A stretch of 37,337 nt of DNA. It comes from Bacteroidales bacterium. Its GTDB lineage: Bacteria; Bacteroidota; Bacteroidia; Bacteroidales; VadinHA17. The notes under the pieces are model-generated. The model had not been told where the DNA came from, did no database searches, and saw nothing but the letters and a program-made list of their open reading frames with translations. Positions within the stretch are counted from its first letter, which is position 1. The number at the start of each line of letters is the position of its first letter. Where the stretch lies: NCBI GenBank assembly GCA_019429325.1, contig JAHYJA010000012.1, positions 1 through 37,337 on the forward strand, written 5' to 3'. Below are positions 17,622-28,346 of the stretch, one piece after another. Both the position numbers and the translations under genes were made by a program.

Positions 17622-20141
17622 ATGAAATCATTTATTGGATGCCTTAGTATCGTTGCAGGTATTGCAATGGTCCTGGATTCGTGTACACAACAACCTGTTC
17701 AGGTCTTGTACGATTTTGATTCAGTGAATGACAGGATCTGGATCGGAGAAGATTTCTGGGCAGTGCCCCTCGAAGACTGGCGTATTAATAATGGTCGTAT
17801 TGAATTTACCGGCGAGGGACAACAGGCTACCTGCGCTCTTCTGCCGTACAGGATCGGCCAACATGAAAAACCATTCAGTATAAGCATGGAGATGGGCCTG
17901 CTCGATCAGGGTGAGAATAACGGATCAGCCGGACTGATCATTGGCTCACAGGCTTCTGAAGAAGATGACATCAGGGCCGCGATCTTCTTTGGAAGCGGTA
18001 TTAACGCCGGGATTCACACTGACGGCTACGCCTTTATCGGCCAGAATACAAAAAAATTACCGGCTGAGTTTGTGTTCAGCAAATTCCGGTTACTCCTCAC
18101 CGGCGATAAAAGTCCTGAAGGATTTCTTTTACGTCTTAATATTATTGATGATGAAGGCAATTCCGTAACAGAGGTGACATCTGTGCCGGAGACCCCGGTT
18201 ACCGGCATCATACAGTTTGTTAATAACCCGAGGAGTGCCAGATCAAAGAACAACGGGCCTAAATTCTGGTTCGATAACTTTGCGATTGAAGGCGCTGGCT
18301 TTGATTATGAACCTGAAAACAGATTTGGTCCTGTCTTGTGGAGCATGTACACTCTGAGCAGGAACACCCTTAAAATGACAGCACAGCTTCCTCCAATCTC
18401 TGAAATGGATAATCAAATCGTGGAGCTTGAACTGAAAACGGGTAAAAATTGGATATCTGCCGATACTCAACCAATAGAACCTGATTCACGCACCACTTCA
18501 TTCAGAATTGAAAACTGGGATCCTCTGAAGAAAAAGGAATACAGGATATTATACCGGTACATAAACATTCAGGGCAGGGAAGAGACCTTTAGTTATGCAG
18601 GCATGATACGGAAAGAGCCAGCAGGTGGCCAGTTGCGCATGGGAGCAATGACCTGCCAGTACCATACAGGGTTTCCTTACTCTCCCGTGGTAAGGAACCT
18701 CGGCTTAAAAAATCCGGATATTCTGTACTTCTCAGGTGATCAGATCTATGAGCAGAACGGAGGTTACCCTATAAAAAGGGAACCCGAAGATATGGCTATT
18801 CTGAGCTACCTTGGCAAATGGTATATGTTTGGCTGGGCTTTCGGTGATATTATGCGGGATGTTCCCGCCATCTGCACTCCTGACGATCATGATGTCTTTC
18901 AGGGCAACCTGTGGGGCGGGGGAGGAATAGCGAGGCCTCCCGGGACAGCAGGCAGCGATGATCTTATGGGATTTACCCAGACAGTCAGAATGGTCAATGT
19001 CGTAAATACAACACAGTGTTCTCATCTGCCCGATCCATTCGATCCTGCTCCCATAGAACAGGGAATGAAAGTATGGTACACGAGCCTTAACTATGGGAGG
19101 GTAAGCTTCGCTATAATAAGTGACAGGGTTTTCAAGTCGGGCCCTAACCTGGTGGCGGACTGGGAAGGAAGGAAAGACCATCTTAAAGAACCGCTCAAAG
19201 ATCCTTCAGTTATTGACAGACCTGAACTGGTTCTGCTGGGAGAGAGGCAGGAAGCATTCCTCGAAAACTGGATCAGGGACTGGAAAGATGTCGATATGAA
19301 AATTCTGTTATCACAGACACCTTTTACGAACGCTGCAACTCACCACGGACAGCAGGACGGCTACCTTTTCGGCGACCTCGATTCGGGAGGATGGCCAAAG
19401 AAAGCACGCGACAGGGCGATAGGAATAATACGCAAAGCTTTCGTTCTTCATATAACAGGCGACCAGCATATTCCTTCTCTCGTCCAGTACGGACTGGATA
19501 GTTTCCGGGATGCCGGCTGGTGTTTCTGCACTCCCGCGATTGCCGTTGGCTATTCCAGATGGTTCCGTCCCGATGAACTGAATATCCCAGTAAGCAACAG
19601 GCCGGAACATAACCTGCCCAATACCGGGGAATACACCGATGCATTCGGCAATAAAAACTATATCTGTGCAATAGGCAATCCGGGCGATTTTGGAGGGATC
19701 AGCAACCGCTATAAATTCCAGCAGGAAAAAACTGCCGGACTCGGGTTTGTTATTTTTGATATTGAAAACCGCGAAATTACAATGGAATCATGGCGCTTCC
19801 TTAGTGATGTTACCAGACCCGACAGTGAGAGCCAGCATCCGGGCTGGCCGCTGACAATCATCCAGACGGATAATTATGGACGCAAGCCTGTGGCCTTTCT
19901 GCCGACCCTGAAGATATCAGGAGATCCTGATCCCGTTGTGGAGATCATTAATCAGACAACAGGAGAACTTGAGTATATATTGAGGATTAAAGGCAATGAG
20001 TTTATACCCGGAGTATTCAGCAATGAAAGGTTCAAGGTAAAAGTCGGCTATCCTGAAAAAAACCTCGAAAAAACATTTTTTGATATTACTCCCGGTACTG
20101 CCTCCGGTCAATCAGAACTTATAATTGATTTCAATCAATAA
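17622..20141 (+). CDS. PhoD-like (alkaline phosphatase D family) metallophosphatase, lipoprotein
   Basis: Start set at the ATG at 17622; the track start at 17613 is TTG. Signal VLDSCTQQ; LYFSGDQIYEQNGGYP, CTPDDHDVFQGNLWGGGG, ILLSQTPFTNAATHHGQ, HITGDQHIPSLVQYG. Confidence 0.82.
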   Translation: MKSFIGCLSIVAGIAMVLDSCTQQPVQVLYDFDSVNDRIWIGEDFWAVPLEDWRINNGRIEFTGEGQQATCALLPYRIGQHEKPFSISMEMGLLDQGENNGSAGLIIGSQASEEDDIRAAIFFGSGINAGIHTDGYAFIGQNTKKLPAEFVFSKFRLLLTGDKSPEGFLLRLNIIDDEGNSVTEVTSVPETPVTGIIQFVNNPRSARSKNNGPKFWFDNFAIEGAGFDYEPENRFGPVLWSMYTLSRNTLKMTAQLPPISEMDNQIVELELKTGKNWISADTQPIEPDSRTTSFRIENWDPLKKKEYRILYRYINIQGREETFSYAGMIRKEPAGGQLRMGAMTCQYHTGFPYSPVVRNLGLKNPDILYFSGDQIYEQNGGYPIKREPEDMAILSYLGKWYMFGWAFGDIMRDVPAICTPDDHDVFQGNLWGGGGIARPPGTAGSDDLMGFTQTVRMVNVVNTTQCSHLPDPFDPAPIEQGMKVWYTSLNYGRVSFAIISDRVFKSGPNLVADWEGRKDHLKEPLKDPSVIDRPELVLLGERQEAFLENWIRDWKDVDMKILLSQTPFTNAATHHGQQDGYLFGDLDSGGWPKKARDRAIGIIRKAFVLHITGDQHIPSLVQYGLDSFRDAGWCFCTPAIAVGYSRWFRPDELNIPVSNRPEHNLPNTGEYTDAFGNKNYICAIGNPGDFGGISNRYKFQQEKTAGLGFVIFDIENREITMESWRFLSDVTRPDSESQHPGWPLTIIQTDNYGRKPVAFLPTLKISGDPDPVVEIINQTTGELEYILRIKGNEFIPGVFSNERFKVKVGYPEKNLEKTFFDITPGTASGQSELIIDFNQ

Positions 20142-20191
20142 TCAGGAACGTATAAATTCAGGTATTTGTTAAGCAACCAAAATGATCTGAA

Positions 20192-21853
20192 ATGAAAAAG
20201 CTTTTTGTGCTGTTGATTTTGACATGTGTCAATCAAATGGCTTTTAGTCAAGGTATTACTGAATTCGACCTTGTGATTTACGGAGGTACATCTGCCGGTA
20301 TCAGCGCGGCTATTCAGGCTTCGCGGATGGGAAAATCGGTAGTACTGATTGAGCCCACCAGCCGGATTGGCGGGTTAACTACAGGAGGATTGGGTCAGAC
20401 CGATATCGGCAACAAGCAGGCCATTGGCGGAATTGCCCGCGAGTTCTATCAGGATGTTAAGAAGTATTACCAGCAACCCGAAAACTGGAAATGGCAAAAA
20501 GCGGAAGAGTATCGCGATGGAGGCCAGACCCGCACCGAATCAGCCGAAGATGCCATGTGGACCTTCGAACCATCGGCCGCTCTGAAAATATTTCACCGGA
20601 TGCTTGCCGGGGAGAAAAATATCACCCTCGTTTATGACCAGCGGCTTGACAGGCAAAAAGGGGTTACGAAAAAGAAAGGAGTAATTACCTCCATCTCGAT
20701 GGAAAGTGGCCTGACATACTCCGGCAAAGCCTTTATCGACGCCACCTACGAAGGTGATTTAATGGCCACTGCAGGGGTCTCCTACGCCGTGGGCAGGGAA
20801 TCTGACAGAAAGTATGGCGAAACGCTCAACGGCGTTCATACCGCCGATACTGCCCGTACAATGACCAACCAGGTTTCACGTAATTCGATTAACCATAATT
20901 TTGTGCATGGAGTTGATCCATACCGCGAGAAAGGCAACCCTGCAAGCGGACTGCTGCCGTTTATCAATCCTAAAGGCCCCGGAAAGGAAGGTTCTGCAAA
21001 TAAAGGTGTGCAGGCCTATTGCTTCAGGATGTGCCTTACCGACCACCCCGAAAACCGTATCCCGTTTGAAAAGCCTGCAAACTACAACGAACTCGATTAC
21101 GAACTTCTGCTGAGAAACTACGAAGCAGGAGAAAAAGGATTTCCCTGGATCAACTCTGACATGCCCAACCGAAAAACTGATACTAATAACAGACTTGGTT
21201 TTTCAACCGATTTTATCGGGCAGAATTATGATTATCCCGAAGCCTCTTATTCCGAAAGGCAGCTAATTGCAGAACGCCACCGCAATTACCAGAAAGGACT
21301 TATGTGGACACTGGCATATCACCCCCGGATGCCCGAACACATCCGGAAAGAAGTATCGCGTTGGGGTATGTGCAAAGATGAATTTACCGAAGGTAACGGC
21401 TGGCAGGAACAGTTGTATGTGCGCGAAGCCCGGCGTATGATAAGTGATTACGTGATGACTCAGTACAACTGTGAAGGCCTTGCCGTGGCGTCCGACCCGG
21501 TGGGTCTGGCTGCCTACGGAATGGATTCGCACCATGTTCAGCGATATGTCACAGCTGAAGGATTTGTGAAAAATGAAGGTAATGTGGAAGCCCGTGTCAG
21601 AGGCCCTTATCCAATCAGTTACCGGGCCATCATACCCAAAGAAAAACAATGTAAAAACCTCCTGGTGCCGGTTTGCGTCAGCGCAACTCATATTGCCTTT
21701 GGTTCAATCCGGATGGAACCGGTTTTTATGGTGCTGGGGCAGTCGGCAGCCATCGCGGCCTCCATGGCAATCGATAAGCAAATTCCTGTGCAACATGTAA
21801 ATTACAATGAATTAGCGAAAACATTACTGGAAAACAAACAGCGGCTTCAATAA
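20192..21853 (+). CDS. FAD-dependent oxidoreductase, secreted
   Basis: 553 aa: signal peptide; [50 protein letters not shown]-terminal [13 protein letters not shown]. Confidence 0.88.
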   Translation: MKKLFVLLILTCVNQMAFSQGITEFDLVIYGGTSAGISAAIQASRMGKSVVLIEPTSRIGGLTTGGLGQTDIGNKQAIGGIAREFYQDVKKYYQQPENWKWQKAEEYRDGGQTRTESAEDAMWTFEPSAALKIFHRMLAGEKNITLVYDQRLDRQKGVTKKKGVITSISMESGLTYSGKAFIDATYEGDLMATAGVSYAVGRESDRKYGETLNGVHTADTARTMTNQVSRNSINHNFVHGVDPYREKGNPASGLLPFINPKGPGKEGSANKGVQAYCFRMCLTDHPENRIPFEKPANYNELDYELLLRNYEAGEKGFPWINSDMPNRKTDTNNRLGFSTDFIGQNYDYPEASYSERQLIAERHRNYQKGLMWTLAYHPRMPEHIRKEVSRWGMCKDEFTEGNGWQEQLYVREARRMISDYVMTQYNCEGLAVASDPVGLAAYGMDSHHVQRYVTAEGFVKNEGNVEARVRGPYPISYRAIIPKEKQCKNLLVPVCVSATHIAFGSIRMEPVFMVLGQSAAIAASMAIDKQIPVQHVNYNELAKTLLENKQRLQ

Positions 21854-21934
21854 AATGGTTATTGATTTGATGATATGATTTTTAGCCTGATTATTTTATG
21901 CACCTTGTGACCCTTTGTTTAACCCTTCGTGCGA

Positions 21935-21965
21935 CTTTGTGGTTAATAACTTTTTTACCACAAAG
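21935..21965. repeat. Intergenic inverted repeat CTTTGTGGT-N13-ACCACAAAG
   Basis: Direct reading; perfect 9-bp arms at 21935-21943 and 21957-21965, inside a degenerate 'cctttgt.../cgtgcgactttgtggtt' motif. Confidence 0.8.
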
Positions 21966-22001
21966 GACCCCTAAGTGTATCGGATAGAATGTTTAATTAC
22001 T

Positions 22002-22409
22002 ATGAAGAAACTGACACTTTGTTTATTGATTGCCACTTTAACAGGCAACTTTATGCTTGCCCAGATCACCTGGGTACACCTTTCAAGCAGTAATGGCGAT
22101 CTGGAACCTCCAAATGCCGGAAAACAGCAAACCTCCTGTGCCGTTGCCGATTTTGACAATGACGGCATAAACGATTTTTGCATCTCCGAGCGGACAACTG
22201 CTCCCGGACTTGTCTGGTACCAGCGAACAGAGAACGGATGGAAAAGACATATTGTTGAGGATGCGATCTGTTTTATTGAAGCAGGCACCATTGCTTTTGA
22301 TGTCGACAACGACGGCGATCTGGATATTCTCGGGAAACCTTATGATGGCGATGCTCCAGGGCTTGATATATGGCTTCAGAATGGAACAAACAGAATTATA
22401 TCCAGATAA
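22002..22409 (+). pseudogene. VCBS/FG-GAP repeat protein, collapsed remnant
   Basis: Signal peptide MKKLTLCLLIATLTGNFMLAQ; CAVADFDNDGINDFCISERTTAPGLVWYQR; FDVDNDGDLDIL runs directly into GKPYDGDAPGLDIWLQNGT. About 135 aa, much shorter than the multi-repeat proteins I would expect. Confidence 0.55.
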
Positions 22410-22411
22410 GT

Positions 22412-24184
22412 ATGGAGTTAAGAAGAATGACTCTCGTCAGAACAGGTTTACTGTTAACTGGTGTGGCAGGCATTTCTCTTGTGTCCTGTAAGCAGACTGA
22501 ACATCCGAATGTGATCCTTATAATTACTGACGACCAGGGTTACGGAGACATAGGATTTAACGGAAACCCCCATGTCAGAACCCCTGTCCTGGATAATCTC
22601 GCCAGGCAAAGCATCCGGTTCAATAATTTCTATGTATGTCCGGTTTCAGCACCTACCAGAGCCGCTCTGATGACAGGACGCTATTCACTCCGTACCGGTG
22701 TCAGGGATACTTATAACGGCGGAGCGATGATGGCATCATCGGAAGTAACTATTGCAGAATTGCTAAAGGAAGCAGGGTACTCTACCGGGATCTTCGGCAA
22801 ATGGCACCTTGGCGATAACTATCCGATGAGACCGGGCGACCAGGGGTTTGATGAATCGGTGATCCACCTTTCAGGTGGTATGGGTCAGCCGGGAGATTTT
22901 ACCACCTGGCCCAGAGGCGACAGCAGCTACTACGACCCAGTCCTCTGGCATAATGGTAGTCAGAAAGCTTATGACGGATACTGTTCCGACATCTTTACTG
23001 ATGAAGCAATCAGGTTTATTGATCAGAACAGAAACGACCCCTTCTTTTGCTACCTTTCATTTAATGCACCCCATACCCCGTTACAGGTGCCTGAAGAGTA
23101 TTATAATATATACAGGGATCTGGATCCATCTTCCGGTTTTGTGAACGACACAAGGCCTTTTCCGGTGATGAGCGAAAAAGACAAGGAGGATGCCAGGAGA
23201 GTATATGCAATGGTAACAAATATTGATGATAACGTGGGCAGACTTCTGAACAGACTTGAAGAACTTAAGATATCGGAAAAGACTATTGTCATTTTCATGA
23301 CTGACAACGGACCCCAGCAGAGACGCTATAATGCCGGAATGCGCGGACTTAAATCTTCAGTCTACAGCGGAGGTGTGAGGGTGCCTTTTTGGATCAGATA
23401 TCCCGGAACGAAAAGTACCGGCATCGATATAGAGGCAACGGCGGCTAATATAGATCTTTTTCCCACGCTGGCTGATATCTGTAATGCCAGAATACCTGAT
23501 GGCCTGAAGATTGACGGAATAAACCTCACCCCTTTTATAAGGGGAGAGAATATAAATACCTCTGATCGTTCACTCTTCTTCTACTGGACAAGACACTCTC
23601 CGGAACTCTATACCAATATTTCATTGCAGAAGGGAAGGTACAAGCTCGTTGGGAACGGTGACTTTAATGCCTCCATTGAGAAGTTTGAACTCTTTGATAT
23701 TGAACAGGATCCTTATGAGCAGAATAATTTCCTGAATGATAATCCTGCAAGAGCTGACGAGATGAAGAAAGAACTTGACCGGATTTTCTGCGACCTGGCG
23801 TCGTCGGATAACCTGCTTGACCGTCCACTTATCGTAATAGGTACCAGGCATGAAAATCCTGTTGTACTGAACAGGAATGACGCCGACGGGCAATGGGGAA
23901 TATGGGTGCAGTCAGAGATCTTTGGCTTCTGGCGGGTGCTGATAAATGAAGGCAGGTACAACCTCAGGTTTAAGTTCATTGAACCGGTTCCATCAGGCGG
24001 AAGGATGATGGTCGAAACAGGAGCCTTCATAAACCAGATGAAGAATGACAAAAGCGGAACAGACTTTTTAGAGATGAAAGACGTAAAACTTCCGTCAATA
24101 AGCTGCGATTTCGTTCCGTTCTATCTCTCCGGCACCAGTAGAATATTCCCGTTATGGGTTGAAATAGAACGTATTGATATTTGA
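22412..24184 (+). CDS. Sulfatase (S1 family, serine-type) with C-terminal beta-sandwich-like extension
   Basis: Start moved to the in-frame ATG at 22412 (MELRRMTLVRTG). NVILIITDDQGYGDIGFNGNPHVRTP; signature SAPTRAALMTGRY; GIFGKWHLG; FMTDNGPQQ. Confidence 0.9.
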   Translation: MELRRMTLVRTGLLLTGVAGISLVSCKQTEHPNVILIITDDQGYGDIGFNGNPHVRTPVLDNLARQSIRFNNFYVCPVSAPTRAALMTGRYSLRTGVRDTYNGGAMMASSEVTIAELLKEAGYSTGIFGKWHLGDNYPMRPGDQGFDESVIHLSGGMGQPGDFTTWPRGDSSYYDPVLWHNGSQKAYDGYCSDIFTDEAIRFIDQNRNDPFFCYLSFNAPHTPLQVPEEYYNIYRDLDPSSGFVNDTRPFPVMSEKDKEDARRVYAMVTNIDDNVGRLLNRLEELKISEKTIVIFMTDNGPQQRRYNAGMRGLKSSVYSGGVRVPFWIRYPGTKSTGIDIEATAANIDLFPTLADICNARIPDGLKIDGINLTPFIRGENINTSDRSLFFYWTRHSPELYTNISLQKGRYKLVGNGDFNASIEKFELFDIEQDPYEQNNFLNDNPARADEMKKELDRIFCDLASSDNLLDRPLIVIGTRHENPVVLNRNDADGQWGIWVQSEIFGFWRVLINEGRYNLRFKFIEPVPSGGRMMVETGAFINQMKNDKSGTDFLEMKDVKLPSISCDFVPFYLSGTSRIFPLWVEIERIDI

Positions 24185-24233
24185 TATGCCCGGATATTTA
24201 CGAAGAGTCTTAATGAAGTAAAACTATAAAATA

Positions 24234-24539
24234 ATGCGCAGAAGAGATTTTATAACCAGGGTCACAATTGCTGCCGGTTCACTCGGTCTTGGGATCGGTT
24301 GCAGCAAGAGAGCTTACACACATTCTGAAGGTTTATTGTTGAACAGGGAGCATGGCTGGGATAAAAACATCACCATGAAGCAAAAAACACAGGAATTATA
24401 TAAATTGCTTGTTCACTGGAGAAAAAGCCTGCATGCCAATTTGCCAGGCTCCCCTCCCTGGAGGGGCCGGGGGTGGGTCTTTCTCCAGACTCCCCTCCCG
24501 GGAGGGGAATTCTTAAAAAGAGAATCTCTTTCTGCATGA
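24234..24539 (+). pseudogene. Collapsed remnant: Tat-type signal peptide joined to a sulfatase-like C-terminal tail, ending in a repeat
   Basis: MRRRDFITRVTIAAGSLGLGIGCSK, then MKQKTQELYKLLVHWRKSLHANLP, which resembles the tail of S1 sulfatases (LYKLLVxWRKxxxAxxP). The remainder is encoded by the palindromic repeat. Confidence 0.5.
24450..24510. repeat. G/C-rich palindromic repeat: CCCCTCCCTGGAGGGG ... TCCCCTCCCGGGAGGGGA
   Basis: Direct reading; the second element (24491-24508) is a perfect 18-bp palindrome. Confidence 0.9.
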
Positions 24540-24620
24540 GAGATAGTATAATTGACTATGGTAAAAGCTATGAAAAGATAGAATAGATTATTTATGCCGT
24601 ACAAATTAGATTTTAGAATA

Positions 24621-26372
24621 ATGCTTAATAAAAATAACTGCAATCCATCCTGCTTAATTGCACTGGCAGCGTCTATTACTGCCTGTAGTGGTCCGTCTGC
24701 AGATACGAAGCCAAACATTGTAATGATCCTTGCCGATGATATGGGCTGGGGCGATATTAATGCCAATGGTAACGACCTGATATCAACACCGGTACTGAAC
24801 AGACTCAGGTCGGAAAGCCTGAGCTTTGACAGATTCTATGTATGTCCGGTAAGTGCTCCGACACGCGCCCAAATGCTAACGGGAAGATATTTTCTCAGAA
24901 CAGGTGTCTCTTCGGTTACCCGAGGATATGAAAATATGAGAAGCGATGAGGTTACAATTGCCGAAGTACTTAAAGATAACGGCTATACGACAGGGTGCTT
25001 CGGAAAGTGGCATAATGGCCGGTATTATCCGCAGCACCCCAACAGGAAGGGTTTTGATGAATTCGTAGGGTTTCCCGTCGGACACCTTGGATACTATTAT
25101 GATGCCTGGTTTCTCCATAACGATGAAGAAAAACAATCGTCTGGGTATACAAGCGATTATTTTACCCGGCAGGCTATTGAATTCATGGAGAGGAACAAAG
25201 AGAACCCTTTCTTATGTTACGTTTCACATAATGTTCCTCATTCACCCTTTCAGGTGCCCGAAAAATATTTCAGTAAATACAGGCAGGCAGGTCTTGACTC
25301 AACACTCTCCTGTGTCTATGGAATGGTGGAGAACATGGACGAGAACATAGGCCTTATCCTTCAAAAGCTTGAGGATCTGGATATTGCTGATAACACGATT
25401 GTGATCTTCTTGTCTGACAACGGACCCAATACCGACCGCTACAACGGCGGCATGAAGGGGAGAAAGGGATCTGTCGATGAGGGAGGGGTAAGGGTCCCTT
25501 TTTATATCAAATGGCCGCAAAACATAAAACCAGGAACAACTGAACAACTGGCTCAGGACATTGATATCATGCCCACTCTTTTAGGTTTGTGCAGGTTGGA
25601 ATACGATCCGGAGAAACCATTTGACGGCATCGATCTTTCCGGGATCATTAATGGTAAAAAGAAAACTTTTGACCGTCTCATCTTTTCGCGTCAGGGTAAC
25701 CAGGTGATTGAGAACTGCAACAGCTCCGTGAGGAATGACAGGTACCGCCTGGTACTTACCAGGAAAGACACCTTGTTGTACGACATGCTTAAAGATCCTT
25801 CACAAAGTACAGATATATTTGATATTGAAAACAATACAGGTTTGATGCTCCTTTCCGGACTCGTGGGTCTGAATAATGAACTGGTTTCAACCTATGAATC
25901 TGTAACAACAATTGAAGCCGGTTTCAGAGATGAAAAAAGCTTTACCCTCCCAGTTCAGGATGCCCTGCTCTCGGGGAAGATCAGGTTCTCAAGTATTCAT
26001 CCCAACCAGTCGCATACTGAGAACTGGATCCAGGAGGGCGATTCAATCTACTGGAAATTAAACATTAATAGTTCAGGAACCTATAAAGTAGAAATGCAAT
26101 ATGGTTGTCCGGCAGGTAAAACAGGCAGCATAATCCAGATCGAAAGTAACAGCGGATCGGTCATTTTTAGTATTGATGAACCTTTTGAGTCGGTCATTCT
26201 TCCTGATCGTGATTATGTCAGGCGAAGTGAATCAGTGGAAAGAACCTGGAGATGGATGGAAATCGGACAGATCATACTTAATGGTGGCCCGGAGACCGTA
26301 ATACTGAAACTTCTCGATGTTAAGAAGAGTGAAGCAGGACTTATTAAAGCCCTTAAGTTTAGCAGACTTTAA
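24621..26372 (+). CDS. Sulfatase (S1 family, serine-type) lipoprotein with C-terminal beta-sandwich-like extension
   Basis: Likely start at ATG 24621 (MLNKNNCNPSCLIALAASITACSG). KPNIVMILADDMGWGDINANGNDLISTP; signature SAPTRAQMLTGRY; CFGKWHNG; LSDNGPNTDRYNGGMKG. Confidence 0.9.
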   Translation: MLNKNNCNPSCLIALAASITACSGPSADTKPNIVMILADDMGWGDINANGNDLISTPVLNRLRSESLSFDRFYVCPVSAPTRAQMLTGRYFLRTGVSSVTRGYENMRSDEVTIAEVLKDNGYTTGCFGKWHNGRYYPQHPNRKGFDEFVGFPVGHLGYYYDAWFLHNDEEKQSSGYTSDYFTRQAIEFMERNKENPFLCYVSHNVPHSPFQVPEKYFSKYRQAGLDSTLSCVYGMVENMDENIGLILQKLEDLDIADNTIVIFLSDNGPNTDRYNGGMKGRKGSVDEGGVRVPFYIKWPQNIKPGTTEQLAQDIDIMPTLLGLCRLEYDPEKPFDGIDLSGIINGKKKTFDRLIFSRQGNQVIENCNSSVRNDRYRLVLTRKDTLLYDMLKDPSQSTDIFDIENNTGLMLLSGLVGLNNELVSTYESVTTIEAGFRDEKSFTLPVQDALLSGKIRFSSIHPNQSHTENWIQEGDSIYWKLNINSSGTYKVEMQYGCPAGKTGSIIQIESNSGSVIFSIDEPFESVILPDRDYVRRSESVERTWRWMEIGQIILNGGPETVILKLLDVKKSEAGLIKALKFSRL

Positions 26373-26432
26373 TGAAAATTATTTGCCAACTGCTTTGTCA
26401 ACCGTAGCCATGCGGAGGTTGGGTGAAGGCTG

Positions 26433-26453
26433 GCCAACTGCCAACTGCCAACT
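26433..26453. repeat. Three exact GCCAACT heptamers
   Basis: Direct reading; ends 2 nt before the stop codon of the minus-strand esterase (26456). Confidence 0.85.
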
Positions 26454-26455
26454 CC

Positions 26456-28198
26456 TTAATACAGCCAGCTTGTCAGATCTGCACCCGGGGGAGCCGTCTC
26501 TTTAATTCTTTGCAGGATTACCGGGACATACATCTCGTTATATCTGAGGCGGGAAATATAATTCGGACGTTCATGGTCGCCGTTCCAGCAATGCTCTGCC
26601 CTGTCGCCGTAATCAACTTCACCGTCATAATAGGGATCAGTGGTGCTTTCAAGGAACTCTTCCATAAGATAAACGGCGTTATTCAGGTAGTAATTATCCA
26701 TATCGCCGCAATATATCCTGATCTTTCCTCTGAGCTTCGGCCCGAGTGTTTTCCAGTCGCGTTCAAGTATATACCTGAGGTCATAATTTTCCCGCCAGTA
26801 GTCCGCCACTTCTTTATCTATCACCCCTGTTTTCTTATCCCATATTGGTTTGGGATATCCGTCTTCACCCCGGGGCGAGAAAACGGCCTGCCAGATGTCC
26901 CACTGGTCGCCCGACCTGCTTTTATTGCCAATCGCATTTTCCATAAGGTTCTGCATCCTGACTGTTGAACTTACGTTCCCGAGCCAGTCGCGGAAGCCGG
27001 GTCGCTCTATCCGGCCAAAGGGACCATTAAGGTAGTATGCATTTTCATCTTCATATATATTAACCAGGCAATATGCCCTGAAATCGACCGGGTCGGGACA
27101 GGCTGCGAAACAACCGTTATATTCGTCGGGATAGAAGACCTGTGCGGCCAGCGCTTCCCACCCTCCTGTAGAACCGCCGTATAGGAAGCGGGCCCATCCT
27201 TCGCCGATGCCCCTGAACCGTCTTTCTATTTCGGGTAAAAGCTCATAGGTTATTGCATCGCCGTAGGGACCAAGATTCTCGGAGTTTACCGCATATGAGT
27301 CATCATAATACGGATTTGCATGCTGGATCTCAACAATCAGCATTCTCGGGAAATCCTTCGAAATCCATTTTCTGTAAAAATCATAAGCTGTCTGCTGCTG
27401 GATAATGTTATATCCCGATATCCGGAATCTTTCACTATAATCAGTTTTCAGCGTTGTATCGGGAGGTTCGGTCCTGAAACCGCCGAAATCGGAAGGGAAA
27501 TGACCGTGAAAAATGCAGATCGGGTATCTTGCCCCAGGGTGATCATCGAATCCTTCAGGTACCAGTACATGGGCCCCGAGGTGCATCGGTCTTCCCCAGA
27601 ATTCAGAAAGGAGCTTACTCCCGATCTTTATGTGCCTTACATATTTGGTGTCCTCCGGGTCAGGAAGCGGGGGATTAATGCCATCGAGAATGAAGTTGTG
27701 ATTCATACTGCCGTTTCCCGTGATTTTAATCTTTACAGGTTTGCTGAAAAGATTTCCAGGCGCCCTCCTCCAGTTCTGCCCCTCACCACGGTCCATCGGA
27801 AGTTTCACAGCATGTCCGCCGGCCAGCCTGAATGTTTCATATTTATGCAGCACGGCCTGTAAATAATATTCTCCGGGAGGTATATCTGCCATTGCCGGTA
27901 AGGGAGCACCATCCTCATCTCCGTCAAATATCTTTGTTTCTCCTTTTTCCCAGCCTTCAACGTCCATACCGAATACCTGAGCAGAAAGGTAATCGATCCT
28001 CACCAGGTTTCTTGGCTCGGAACCGCTGCTGTCGGATATAATCAGCAACAATCTTCCGTCGAATGTATCATTATGCAGTGAATCGGCTATTGAGACACTG
28101 AATTTGAATACCGGTAAGTTTTTCTGCTCTTTGCAATTACATATTATCAATAAAGTAATTGCGATTACCGGAAGCAGTACTTTAATTTTTTTTCTCAT
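26456..28198 (-). CDS. Putative esterase (alpha/beta-hydrolase) lipoprotein
   Basis: 580 aa: signal LLIICNCKEQ; RYPICIFHGHFPSDFGGF; GEGWARFLYGGSTGGWEALAAQVFYPDEYNGCFAACPDPVDFRAY (GxSxG nucleophile). Confidence 0.8.
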   Translation of the reverse strand: MRKKIKVLLPVIAITLLIICNCKEQKNLPVFKFSVSIADSLHNDTFDGRLLLIISDSSGSEPRNLVRIDYLSAQVFGMDVEGWEKGETKIFDGDEDGAPLPAMADIPPGEYYLQAVLHKYETFRLAGGHAVKLPMDRGEGQNWRRAPGNLFSKPVKIKITGNGSMNHNFILDGINPPLPDPEDTKYVRHIKIGSKLLSEFWGRPMHLGAHVLVPEGFDDHPGARYPICIFHGHFPSDFGGFRTEPPDTTLKTDYSERFRISGYNIIQQQTAYDFYRKWISKDFPRMLIVEIQHANPYYDDSYAVNSENLGPYGDAITYELLPEIERRFRGIGEGWARFLYGGSTGGWEALAAQVFYPDEYNGCFAACPDPVDFRAYCLVNIYEDENAYYLNGPFGRIERPGFRDWLGNVSSTVRMQNLMENAIGNKSRSGDQWDIWQAVFSPRGEDGYPKPIWDKKTGVIDKEVADYWRENYDLRYILERDWKTLGPKLRGKIRIYCGDMDNYYLNNAVYLMEEFLESTTDPYYDGEVDYGDRAEHCWNGDHERPNYISRLRYNEMYVPVILQRIKETAPPGADLTSWLY

Positions 28199-28346
28199 GC
28201 TGTAATTTTAATTTTACTGTTTTTCCCCAAACAGGAAACTTAAGCCATTGATGCCGCGAAAAACGTGGTAATAGTTTCATATTTCATGGATTATTATTAA
28301 TTTGGATGATTATGCTGTGAAATAATTCTCAATTTATAAAAAAAAG

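Noticed and set aside
26423-26968. 181-aa plus-strand ORF
   Set aside because: Antisense to the esterase gene and starts in the repeat region.
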